Source of the DNA: Flavobacterium algicola
GTDB lineage: Bacteria; Bacteroidota; Bacteroidia; Flavobacteriales; Flavobacteriaceae
NCBI RefSeq assembly: GCF_022399565.1
Contig: NZ_JAJTUT010000001.1
Location: 1,291,336 to 1,355,335, forward strand
Direction of reading: 5' to 3'
DNA length: 64,000 nt
Every line of letters begins with the position of its first letter. The first letter of the stretch is position 1. The position numbers were made by a program, and so were the translations under genes. The notes under the pieces are model-generated. The model worked only from the letters and a program-made list of their open reading frames with translations, did no database searches and had not been told where the DNA came from. This document shows, piece by piece, positions 26,282-34,042 of the stretch.

Positions 26282-26765
26282 CAAAAACCTTCAAAGAAAT
26301 TTGAAGGTTTTTTTTATGTCGAAATTTTTAGAAAAAATTAGATAAATTACTGTTCGAATCCACACGATGCTTAAATAATCTTTAAAGAAGTTTAAAGGAT
26401 TTTTTATATAGAAATTTTTAGAAAAAATTGGATAAATTATTGTTCGAATCCGGACGATGCCTCAAAAACTTTCAAAGAAATTTGAAGGTTTTTTTTATGT
26501 CTAAATTTTTAGAAAAAATTAGATAAATTACTGTTCGAATCCGGACTATGTATCAAGAACCTTTAAAGAAGTTTGAAGGATTTTTTATATAGAAATTTTT
26601 AGAAAAAATTGGATAAATTATTGTTCGAATCCGGACAATACCTCAAAAACCCTTAAGGAAATTTAAAGTTTTTTTTTGTATATAAATTTTTAGAAAAAAT
26701 TGGATAAATTATTGTTCGAATCTGGACGATGTCTCAGAAATCTTCAAAAAGACTTTAAATTTTTT
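26262..26765 (+). repeat. Tandem array of tRNA-Cys 3'-end plus terminator units (about 91 bp period)
   Basis: Units start with TTCGAATCC-type T-loop sequence at 26262 (inside the real tRNA), 26353, 26443, 26534, 26624 and 26715. Spacings are 91, 90, 91, 90 and 91 bp. Each later unit keeps 15 to 19 of the 19 bases covering T-loop, T-stem and acceptor 3' strand; the unit at 26443 is exact. Each then has a hairpin with T-run and a shared AT-rich tail (AATTTTTAGAAAAAATT). Odd and even units differ consistently, so the array looks like duplication of a 181-bp dimer. None of the extra units has a 5' tRNA half. After 26765 the gap to 27046 shows nothing recognisable. Confidence 0.93.
26286..26315 (+). 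terminator. tRNA-Cys terminator
   Basis: AACCTTCAAA (26286-26295) pairs with TTTGAAGGTT (26300-26309), loop GAAA, followed by T-run. Degenerate versions recur in every later unit of the array. Confidence 0.9.
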
Positions 26766-27046
26766 TGCTTATAATTTAGACAAATTATAAAACTAGAATT
26801 TACAAATAAATACTAAAATTCAAACTTTTGTCAACTGTGAATTTCATAAAATTGTAATGATGAATTACTAAGCTACTAATAAATACAGTAGAAAATTTAA
26901 ATAGATTAGCAAAGGTTTAAAGCAGCTGTAATTTAATATTGTTTAAGTTTTCAAATATTCCATTAGATACCATTGTAAGAGCTTGATAGTATGTTTTTAT
27001 ATCAATTACAGTCGAATAGATAAAAGATGTTAATACGGCATAAAAA

Positions 27047-27065
27047 AACGTCCCTGAAGGACGTT
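27047..27065 (-). terminator. Terminator of the rnr-DUF2807-LysE operon
   Basis: AACGTCC (27047-27053) pairs with GGACGTT (27059-27065); on the minus strand a TTTTTTATG tract follows, just past the LysE stop. Confidence 0.85.
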
Positions 27066-27069
27066 CTCA

Positions 27070-27756
27070 TTATTTTTTATATTCAATCTTTTTAAAAGCT
27101 TGCTTGACTATTTCCTTTTCGTTAGGAAAAAAGCCTTGTGACATCAGCACGATACCAAAAACCATCAACACGATGCTTATCCCCTGTTTGATCTTTAGTA
27201 TGTTACTTGGAATCATTTTTGATTTTAACTGCTTTGCTAGAATGATTTTTATCGCATCTATAATCAAATAAGTTACAATTACAGTTGTAAAAAATGTCAT
27301 CATACGAGATGTTTGCATCTCCAACTTAGGTCCGATAGATATTATAATTGCTAACCAAAATCCGAGAACACCAATGTTAATTATGTTTAAGATAAAACCT
27401 TTGAAAAATAGACTGAGGTAATTCTTTTTGATGATTTCGTTATCAATTTCTTTAGTATTGATTCTCTTTTCTTTATGAAGATTTAAAAAAGAAATTATAC
27501 CATAAGCTGCCATGATAATACCTCCAAAAATGAAAAGCGAAGGTTTATCTTCTAGACTTTTAATCATTCGATAACTACCCAAATAAGCAATAGATATAAA
27601 AATAGTATCTGCAAGAACAACTCCTAAGTCAAATACTAAAGCAGCCCTGAAACCTTTTACAATACTAGTTTCTAGCAGTATAAAAAATACAGGACCGATC
27701 ATAAAACTTAAAAAAATACCCCAAGGAATACCAGCTAGAATATCATTTATCATCAA
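27070..27756 (-). CDS. LysE family transporter
   Basis: 228 residues with about six membrane helices. It begins with the family pattern IPWGIFLSFMIGPVFFILLE (residues 10-29, including GPVFF near the first helix) and a GFRAALVFDLGVVLADTIFI segment (20 residues). The LysE/RhtB group exports amino acids or related metabolites; the substrate is unknown. Third gene of a tight operon after rnr and DUF2807 (34 bp gap), ending at a terminator. Confidence 0.8.
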   Translation of the reverse strand: MMINDILAGIPWGIFLSFMIGPVFFILLETSIVKGFRAALVFDLGVVLADTIFISIAYLGSYRMIKSLEDKPSLFIFGGIIMAAYGIISFLNLHKEKRINTKEIDNEIIKKNYLSLFFKGFILNIINIGVLGFWLAIIISIGPKLEMQTSRMMTFFTTVIVTYLIIDAIKIILAKQLKSKMIPSNILKIKQGISIVLMVFGIVLMSQGFFPNEKEIVKQAFKKIEYKK

Positions 27757-27790
27757 AATCTTAAATTTACTTTAATATGAAATGTGCAAT

Positions 27791-28459
27791 TTAATTTTTT
27801 TCTTCAATTTTCCCACCAAGAACGGTTGCTTTATTAATTTGTTTTGGCTTACCATAGATGTAAATAGAACCTCCTGCTCTTACCTTTGCATCAACTAAAG
27901 TTGAAGCATTGATTTCGGCGTTCCCTCCTGCAGACATTGTAATGGTTGTTTGCGAAGTTTGAAAATCACTTGCTTGAAGTATACCACCTGTAGAGATAGT
28001 AACGTCTTGATTACTGGCTTTACCTGACAATCCAATAATTCCGCCTGTTACTGCTTTTACATTAACTTTATCAGCATTTAGCTCCACCTCTATTTCAGCA
28101 CCTTCACGTGCACTAACGTTCATAATTGTAGCTTTAAATATAGCATCACTACCAACGTACGAACCTTCACTAGCACTAATTCCGTCAATGTTTTTAAAAT
28201 ACAATTGAATTTTAATATCATCACCTGATAATAATTTTGGAAAAGGCATTCTTAACTTGAGCTCTCCATTGTTGTTCACAGTCTCTACCTCTGAGGCCCT
28301 AGAACCAGTGATTACAATTTTATTTTCTGATCCTGGAATCAACTTAACATTTAGTTTATCAAAAACACTAACAGCATTAAAGTCCCCTAAGTTTTTTGTA
28401 ACCTGTGCCAATGTGATTTGCGAAATCAACACAAAGGCAATCATCATTAATTTTTTCAT
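27791..28459 (-). CDS. DUF2807 (GIN head domain) exported protein
   Basis: 222 residues with a signal peptide (MKKLMMIAFVLISQITLAQ). The mature region has short repeated beta-strand units (VKAVTGGIIGLSGKASNQDV, 20 residues; ISTGGILQASDF; MSAGGNAEINAS), consistent with the right-handed beta-helix of the GIN/DUF2807 domain. Found widely as putative auto-transporter or adhesion head domains in Bacteroidota. Its start lies 12 bp after the rnr stop, so it is co-transcribed. Function unknown. Confidence 0.82.
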   Translation of the reverse strand: MKKLMMIAFVLISQITLAQVTKNLGDFNAVSVFDKLNVKLIPGSENKIVITGSRASEVETVNNNGELKLRMPFPKLLSGDDIKIQLYFKNIDGISASEGSYVGSDAIFKATIMNVSAREGAEIEVELNADKVNVKAVTGGIIGLSGKASNQDVTISTGGILQASDFQTSQTTITMSAGGNAEINASTLVDAKVRAGGSIYIYGKPKQINKATVLGGKIEEKN

Positions 28460-28471
28460 TTTGTCTTTATT

Positions 28472-30655
28472 TTATAGTTTGTCGTTTCTACGTATAAAAT
28501 TAAAATCTAACTGCTTTTTGACTAAGTCAGCATTTTTAACCTTTACATAGATCTCGTCACCTAGTTGCAATAACTGTTCCGAAGTCGCTCCAACCATAGC
28601 ATATTGTTTTTCGTCAAAAGTATAATAGTCGTCTTTCAAATCTCTAATTCGCACCATACCTTCACATTTATTATCGATAATTTCGACATAAATACCCCAC
28701 TCTGTAACACCAGATATAACTCCTAAAAATTCTTCATCTTGATGATCTTGCATGTATTTAACCTGCATGTATTTAATAGAGTCTCTTTCTGCATTTGTTG
28801 CTAATCCCTCCATCGTAGAGCAGTGTAAACACCTAGTTTCATACAATTCTTCGTCTGCAGACTTGGCTCCGTCTAGGTAAAATTGCAATAAACGGTGTAC
28901 CATTACATCTGGGTAACGACGTATTGGAGAGGTAAAGTGAGAATAATAATCGAATGCCAAACCATAATGACCAATATTATCTGTTGAATATTTGGCTTTA
29001 CTCATAGAGCGAATTGCTAGTGTATCGATAAGGTTTTGTTCTTTCTTACCGTTTACATCTTCCATTAACTTATTTAAAGCTTTGGAAACATCACCTTGTT
29101 TGAAATCAATTTTATAACCGAATTTTGCTATAACAGCTTGCATAGCAAACAATTTATCCTCATTTGGTTCATCGTGAATTCTATAGATAAATGTTTTCTT
29201 TTGTTTACCTATGTATTCGGCCACTTTCTTATTGGCAAGAAGCATGAACTCTTCAATCAAATGATTGGCATCCTTGGAAACTTTAAAATAAACACCCTCT
29301 GGCTCACCAGCTTCACTTAAATTAAATTTCACTTCTACTTTATCAAATGAAATCGCTCCATCTTGCATTCTCTTTCTTCTGAAGATTTTTGCTAATTCAT
29401 CTAATTTAAGCGTCGCTGAGACAATTTCTGGAGAAACTTGATAAGAACTACCCGTAATCGAAATATCTTCGGGAATAGTATCGTCTTTAGTCTCTATAAT
29501 ATATTGTGCTTCCTCATAAGCAAAACGTTGATCAGAAAATATAACTGTTCTACCAAACCATTGGTTAATAACTTCACACTTTTCACTAATTTCGAAAACA
29601 GCAGAAAAAGTATATTTTTCTTCTTGCGGGCGTAATGAACAGGCAAAATTTGAAAGTACTTCTGGCAACATAGGTACTACTCTATCAACCAAATAAACGG
29701 ATGTTGCACGTTGATATGCTTCATCATCAAGTATAGTTCCCTCTTCAAGATAATAGGAAACATCTGCAATGTGAATACCAATTTCGTAATTTCCGTTTTC
29801 TAACTTTTTAAATGATAATGCATCATCAAAATCTTTAGCATCCTTAGGGTCAATTGTAAACGTCAGCGTATCACGCATGTCTCTACGATTGGCAATTTCT
29901 TCTGGAGTAATAGAGGTATCTATTTTTTGAGCATAAGTTTCTACTTCTATAGGAAACTCAGACGGTAAGCCATACTCTGCCAAAATAGCATGAATTTCGG
30001 TATCATGTTCTCCGGGTTTACCAAGTACTTTTGAAACTATACCAAATGGACTGTCTGCTTTTCGAGGCCAATCTTCAATATGAACTAGTACAACATCTCC
30101 TTGTTCAGCCTCTCCTATCTTATCTTTTGGAATAAAGATATCTGTATACATCTTAGGGTTGGCAGTAGATACAAAAGCAAAATTCTTTTGAATGTCAATC
30201 ACACCTACAAAATCTGTTTTGGCTCTTTCTATAATTTCAACTACTTCTCCTTCAGGACGTTTACCTCTTCTTCGATTATAAACATATACTTTTACAATAT
30301 CCTTATCAAGTGCATGATTTAAATTATTGGTAGGAATAAAGACATCCTCTCCAAATTCTGGACATACAAAATAAGCCGTCTTACGACTAGTCATGTCAAT
30401 TTTACCTTCGTAGTATTCTCTACTCTCGGTTTTTATTAAATATTTACCAGGTTCAGTTTCAACAATTTTCTTATCGGCCGTTAATAACTTCAAATCTTTA
30501 ATGATTTGATTACGACTTTGGGTATCATCCAATTCCAATTTAGCAGCTATTTGCTTGTAAGTGAATTCTTTATTAGCACTATTGGATAGTATTTTTATAA
30601 TTTTGTCTGAGAAATCCAATTCTTTCTTAGTCGGTTTTCTTAATTTTTTACTCAT
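28472..30655 (-). CDS. rnr: Ribonuclease R
   Basis: 727-residue 3'-5' exoribonuclease for structured RNA. Order: N-terminal winged-helix (about 12-75), cold-shock-like OB domains, the RNB catalytic domain with acidic cluster TFTIDPKDAKDFDDALSF (about residue 270) and the HFTSPIRRYPDVMVHRLLQ block (key TSPIRRYPD), then a C-terminal S1 domain (EFLGVISGVTEWGIYVEI, 18 residues). Typical length. First gene of an operon with DUF2807 and LysE. Confidence 0.96.
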   Translation of the reverse strand: MSKKLRKPTKKELDFSDKIIKILSNSANKEFTYKQIAAKLELDDTQSRNQIIKDLKLLTADKKIVETEPGKYLIKTESREYYEGKIDMTSRKTAYFVCPEFGEDVFIPTNNLNHALDKDIVKVYVYNRRRGKRPEGEVVEIIERAKTDFVGVIDIQKNFAFVSTANPKMYTDIFIPKDKIGEAEQGDVVLVHIEDWPRKADSPFGIVSKVLGKPGEHDTEIHAILAEYGLPSEFPIEVETYAQKIDTSITPEEIANRRDMRDTLTFTIDPKDAKDFDDALSFKKLENGNYEIGIHIADVSYYLEEGTILDDEAYQRATSVYLVDRVVPMLPEVLSNFACSLRPQEEKYTFSAVFEISEKCEVINQWFGRTVIFSDQRFAYEEAQYIIETKDDTIPEDISITGSSYQVSPEIVSATLKLDELAKIFRRKRMQDGAISFDKVEVKFNLSEAGEPEGVYFKVSKDANHLIEEFMLLANKKVAEYIGKQKKTFIYRIHDEPNEDKLFAMQAVIAKFGYKIDFKQGDVSKALNKLMEDVNGKKEQNLIDTLAIRSMSKAKYSTDNIGHYGLAFDYYSHFTSPIRRYPDVMVHRLLQFYLDGAKSADEELYETRCLHCSTMEGLATNAERDSIKYMQVKYMQDHQDEEFLGVISGVTEWGIYVEIIDNKCEGMVRIRDLKDDYYTFDEKQYAMVGATSEQLLQLGDEIYVKVKNADLVKKQLDFNFIRRNDKL

Positions 30656-30794
30656 AATTCTTTTCTTAAAATTCGAAATTACAAAATTGTTAACAGTTAA
30701 AAGTCGATTGATCTAAGTTTTAAATAAATAATAACGTAAAAGTGAGTTTAGCAGTATTTCTATTTGAACTATCTTTATGAACAAACGAAAGAAT

Positions 30795-31034
30795 ATGGAA
30801 ACCTTTGTAACCCTTGCTATATTTGATTATACACATCAAATTGAAATTATAAAACATCGATTGGACATTGAAGGATTTCAATACTTTTTTGAAAACGAAA
30901 TCATGTCTTCTTTTGCACCGATGTATTCAACAGCGTTGGGTGGAATCAAATTAAAAGTTCATCCGAATGATTTTGACAACATAAAATTGATTCTGCAACA
31001 AATGAAGTATGAAAACAATTTGAGAATCGTTTAA
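30795..31034 (+). CDS. DUF2007 (putative signal-transducing) small protein
   Basis: 79 residues starting METFVTLAIFDYTHQIEIIK. The pattern ...RLDIEGFQYFFENE... followed by GGIKLKVHPNDFDNIKLIL fits the DUF2007 ferredoxin-like fold. This is a small regulatory or metal-binding-like domain of unknown function. An in-frame ATG at 30777 would add six residues (MNKRKN), but a near-match -7 element (TATCTTTA, 30770-30777) overlaps it, so 30795 is preferred. It borders the proposed origin. Confidence 0.72.
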   Translation: METFVTLAIFDYTHQIEIIKHRLDIEGFQYFFENEIMSSFAPMYSTALGGIKLKVHPNDFDNIKLILQQMKYENNLRIV

Positions 31035-31035
31035 T

Positions 31036-31713
31036 ATTTTTGAAAGTTGTCAACATATATATAATACAACAAAAAGAAAAATTAAATTTAAATTATTTAT
31101 TTATGGGTATTATAGCATGTTAATAGTGACTATAAAATTAATAGAAAGTGTATTGTTTATTAGTTTTTGAGTGTTATCAACAGTTATCAACAACCTTTAT
31201 TATACTTAAAGCATTCATTATAAACTGTTATTCATTTTTAATTAACAACGGTTGATAAACCAAATGATATAGAAATTGTAAATAAGTATTTTTAATTTTT
31301 CTGTTGATAAATAGTAAATGAGTATTGATAACTTTTCTAAAAATAGAACAAACTTTTCTAGGTTATTAATTTCCTATTTTGGATTACATTTTTATTTGAT
31401 ACGACCAAAATATAGTTCTAATATTCTATGTCAACTTATCAACATTTTGTATTAACATAAGGTTAACTGAAAATCAAGGATTTAATAAGCGTTATTAACA
31501 ATGTAAATTTTATTGTAAAATAATGAATATTATTTACTGATTATCAGTTATTTATGAGTTATTAATAATTGTTTATAACTCATAATCTATTTAATATCAG
31601 TCTATTAAAAATTCAATTTTTGAAAACGATTTATCAAGTAAACAAGTTTTGTATTCTATGGATAATACATATTGTTTTGGTAAATTTGCAAACACAACTT
31701 AATAATATAGAGA
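31036..31713. other. oriC: Candidate chromosomal replication origin (oriC)
   Basis: A 678-bp gene-free, extremely AT-rich stretch between DUF2007 and rpiB. Exact TTATCAACA boxes occur at 31174-31182, 31184-31192 and 31436-31444 (plus) and one at 31302-31310 (minus). One-mismatch boxes occur at 31047-31055, 31250-31258, 31323-31331 and 31492-31500. TTATCAACA differs from the classical DnaA box TTATCCACA at one base. The genes on the left run mostly leftward and those on the right mostly rightward, as expected around an origin. Three parS sites lie about 17 kb away. dnaA itself is not in the window, which is common in this phylum. Confidence 0.68.
31681..31688 (+). promoter_or_regulatory. -7 promoter element of rpiB (TAAATTTG)
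   Basis: TAAATTTG matches TAnnTTTG, 25 nt before the rpiB ATG, at the right edge of the proposed origin. Confidence 0.6.
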
Positions 31714-32145
31714 ATGAATATTTCGATAGGAAACGATCACGCTGGTCCAGAGTATAAGAAAGCAATTGTAAAAATGCTTGAGGAAAAAGGTCATGTAATT
31801 ACAAATTATGGTACAGATTCTGTTGATTCTGTTGATTACCCAGATTTTGGACATCCTGTAGCCACAGATGTAGAAACAGGTAAAGCCGATTTTGGTATTG
31901 TTATCTGCGGTAGTGGTAACGGTATTGCTATGACTGTAAATAAACATGCAGGCGTAAGAGCAGGTTTATGTTGGACAAAAGAAATTGCTTATTTGACTCG
32001 TTTACATAATGATGCCAATGTTGTGAGTATTCCAGCACGTTTTACATCTATAGAACAAGCTCTTGAAATTGTTGATACTTTCTTAAAAACTGAATTTGAA
32101 GGTGGTAGACATCAAAATAGAGTAAATAAAATTGCATGTAGTTAA
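31714..32145 (+). CDS. rpiB: Ribose-5-phosphate isomerase B
   Basis: 143 residues. Interconverts ribose-5-phosphate and ribulose-5-phosphate in the pentose phosphate pathway. Family marks: IGNDHAGPEYKKAIV at the N-terminus, the active-site Cys in FGIVICGSGNGIAMTVNKHAG (key CGSGNG, anion hole loop), and CWTKEIAYLTRLHNDANV (key HNDANV). Length is typical of the B-type isomerase. Own promoter and strong terminator. Confidence 0.95.
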   Translation: MNISIGNDHAGPEYKKAIVKMLEEKGHVITNYGTDSVDSVDYPDFGHPVATDVETGKADFGIVICGSGNGIAMTVNKHAGVRAGLCWTKEIAYLTRLHNDANVVSIPARFTSIEQALEIVDTFLKTEFEGGRHQNRVNKIACS

Positions 32146-32163
32146 GTAATAATAAAATACTTC

Positions 32164-32212
32164 AAACCGCATACTAAACTATTTAATGTAGTTTTTATGC
32201 GGTTTTTTTTGT
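32164..32212 (+). terminator. rpiB terminator
   Basis: AAACCGCATA (32164-32173) pairs with TATGCGGTTT (32196-32205), with an inner AAACTA/TAGTTT extension, followed by TTTTTGTTTT. Confidence 0.9.
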
Positions 32213-32219
32213 TTTCTAT

Positions 32220-32276
32220 TGACTGAATTAATGTAATTTAGCTAAAGCACTGACTCATTTTACATTAATTCAGTCA
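32220..32276. repeat. Perfect 17-bp inverted repeat with 23-nt spacer
   Basis: TGACTGAATTAATGTAA (32220-32236) and its exact complement TTACATTAATTCAGTCA (32260-32276). It follows the rpiB terminator and precedes the stop of DUF1294, so it is not needed as a terminator for rpiB. No U-tract is adjacent. It could be a small MITE remnant or a protein-binding site; no family is recognised. Confidence 0.7.
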
Positions 32277-32290
32277 GTAAATTTAAATAT

Positions 32291-32575
32291 TTATAATTTT
32301 AAAGAAATTATTTCGTTTGTAAAAAGCAGGTACAAAACTACAATATGTAAAATGATTATTCCCCAAAACTTCAAAAGGTAACTTCTCTTTGATGTCTTAT
32401 GTCTAAAAATTAGCATTCCTATACCAGAACCAATACTTCCTCCAAATGCAGCGATACTCAAAAGAGTTTTCTCTGGAATTCTTCTTTTACGTCTTCTTGC
32501 TAAGAATTTATCGTATCCAGTACTTGTAAATCCTAGAAAATTGACAATCAAAAAATAGCAGAATAATATTGACAT
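32291..32575 (-). CDS. DUF1294 membrane protein
   Basis: 94 residues with hydrophobic segments at about 3-18 and 62-90. A conserved basic, Gly-rich middle lies between them: GYDKFLARRRKRRIPEKTLL (20 residues), then GGSIGSGIGMLIFRHKT. This matches the C-terminal DUF1294 domain, usually fused to a cold-shock domain in Proteobacteria but free-standing here. Function unknown. Confidence 0.82.
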   Translation of the reverse strand: MSILFCYFLIVNFLGFTSTGYDKFLARRRKRRIPEKTLLSIAAFGGSIGSGIGMLIFRHKTSKRSYLLKFWGIIILHIVVLYLLFTNEIISLKL

Positions 32576-32627
32576 TTATCTTAAATTAAGTTTCAAAGAT
32601 ATTATTTAGATAACAAATATAAAACAA

Positions 32628-32668
32628 GTAAATAATGCGAGATTTTACGAGAATCTCGCATTATTTAC
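32628..32668. repeat. 41-bp palindromic repeat, copy 1, upstream of fic
   Basis: GTAAATAATGCGAGATT (32628-32644), a 7-nt loop TTACGAG, and the exact complement AATCTCGCATTATTTAC (32652-32668). It abuts the -7 element of the Fic gene. A copy differing by one base lies at 33988-34028 on the other side of the gene, in the same orientation. No T-run follows. Confidence 0.9.
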
Positions 32669-32669
32669 A

Positions 32670-32677
32670 TAAATTTG
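32670..32677 (+). promoter_or_regulatory. -7 promoter element of fic (TAAATTTG), start-deciding
   Basis: TAAATTTG matches TAnnTTTG. It directly follows the palindrome and overlaps an in-frame TTG at 32675, leaving ATG 32693 as the start. Confidence 0.65.
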
Positions 32678-32692
32678 CAAAAAATTAGTTGC

Positions 32693-33991
32693 ATGATAGA
32701 GTCGCCACCAGCATATAAATATGATGAAAAAACTTTTGCTTTGTATAATCAATTGCGTGATAATGGAGAGTTGAAGGAAATAAATGATGCTTATTTATAT
32801 TGGGATAAGATCAAATATAAGACTAAAATTGCAAGTCCACAAGAATATTGGAGCGCTATAAAAATGGCTCGAATTTTAAATTCAAAAACCATTAATTTTG
32901 GAAAGAATAGTTTTCAATTTAGTTCAACTGATTTTATTCAACAATTACTACATTATTGTGATTTAAATATTGGAGGAAATCTAGGAAGTAATGTTGGTAT
33001 TGCTGAGACTGATAAGACAAAGTTCATGATTAGTTCCATCATGGAAGAAGCTATTTCGAGTAGTCAAATGGAAGGGGCAAATACTACTCGAAAAAAGGCT
33101 AAAGAAATGATTCAAAAAGAGTTGAAGCCTAAAAGTAAATCGGAACAAATGATTATGAATAATTTTGTTACAATGAAACATATTGTGCAAAATAAATCAG
33201 ATGATTTAACTCCAGAAAAGTTGCTTTACATACATAATTTGATTTCAAATGATACCTTAGATAATAAAAATGAAGAAGGTGTATTTAGAGAAAATGATGA
33301 AATTTATGTTGTAAATTATTCTAATAGTGAAGTTGTTCATACTCCACCCAAACATCAAGAAATAGAAGGATTGATAAATGAGTTATGTGATTTTTTTAAT
33401 AAAGATCAAAAAATATTTATACATCCCATCATTAAAGGAATCATTATACATTTTATGATAGGATGGATTCATCCTTTTAGCGATGGTAATGGACGAACGG
33501 CTAGAGCTCTTTTTTATTGGTATATGCTAAAAAACGGATATTGGTTAACTGAATATCTTGCCATTTCAACAATCATTATGGATACTAAAAATCAATATGA
33601 GAAAGCTTTTATGTATACTGAAATAGATCAAAATGATATGACTTATTTTATCACATATCATTTAAAAACAATGGAAAAAGCATTCCTTAGTTTGAAAGAA
33701 TACATAGGTCGAAAGCAAAAAGAAGTCATACAAGCTGCAAAGTTTATTAAGATTCCAAATGTAAATGACAGACAAGCACAGATTTTAAAAATTATAAGTG
33801 AAGATTCAGATAGAGTTTTAAGTAGCAAAGAGATAGAAAACAGATTTAATATTTCAAATTTTACCGCTAGGGCGGATTTAAATAATCTTGAAAGTTTAGG
33901 TTTTTTAGAAAAAATACAAGTGAATAAAATAAAACATAATTTCATTAAATCTAAAAATTTTAATAAAATTATAAAATCATATAAGTTGTAA
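32693..33991 (+). CDS. Fic family adenylyltransferase with C-terminal winged helix
   Basis: 432 residues. Order: N-terminal Fic-N helical domain; an inhibitory [S/T]xxxE[G/N] motif at residues 123-128 (SSQMEG), placing it in class II, self-inhibited; Fic core with the full catalytic motif HPFSDGNGR (260-268), His 260 being the base for AMP transfer; and a C-terminal winged-helix DNA-binding domain (about 345-425, DRVLSSKEIENRFNISNFTA, 20 residues). Expected to transfer AMP to a protein target and possibly bind DNA. No separate antitoxin gene is next to it. The 41-bp palindromes at both ends could be its operators or traces of insertion. Base composition is lower in GC than tex. Confidence 0.9.
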   Translation: MIESPPAYKYDEKTFALYNQLRDNGELKEINDAYLYWDKIKYKTKIASPQEYWSAIKMARILNSKTINFGKNSFQFSSTDFIQQLLHYCDLNIGGNLGSNVGIAETDKTKFMISSIMEEAISSSQMEGANTTRKKAKEMIQKELKPKSKSEQMIMNNFVTMKHIVQNKSDDLTPEKLLYIHNLISNDTLDNKNEEGVFRENDEIYVVNYSNSEVVHTPPKHQEIEGLINELCDFFNKDQKIFIHPIIKGIIIHFMIGWIHPFSDGNGRTARALFYWYMLKNGYWLTEYLAISTIIMDTKNQYEKAFMYTEIDQNDMTYFITYHLKTMEKAFLSLKEYIGRKQKEVIQAAKFIKIPNVNDRQAQILKIISEDSDRVLSSKEIENRFNISNFTARADLNNLESLGFLEKIQVNKIKHNFIKSKNFNKIIKSYKL

Positions 33992-34028
33992 ATAATGCGA
34001 AATTTTACGAGAATCTCGCATTATTTAC
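33988..34028. repeat. 41-bp palindromic repeat, copy 2, between fic and tex
   Basis: Same as 32628-32668 except one base in the left arm (GCGAAATT instead of GCGAGATT). It includes the Fic stop codon and ends 14 nt before the tex ATG. Forms the same hairpin with one mismatch. Confidence 0.9.
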
Positions 34029-34042
34029 TAAAAAATTAAACA

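Noticed and set aside
26262-26765. CRISPR-like periodic repeats
   Set aside because: There are no unique spacers; the whole 90-91 bp unit repeats and is derived from the tRNA-Cys 3' end, and no cas genes are present.
32693-33991. Fic toxin-antitoxin pair
   Set aside because: The inhibitory motif is inside the same protein (class II), and no small antitoxin gene is adjacent.
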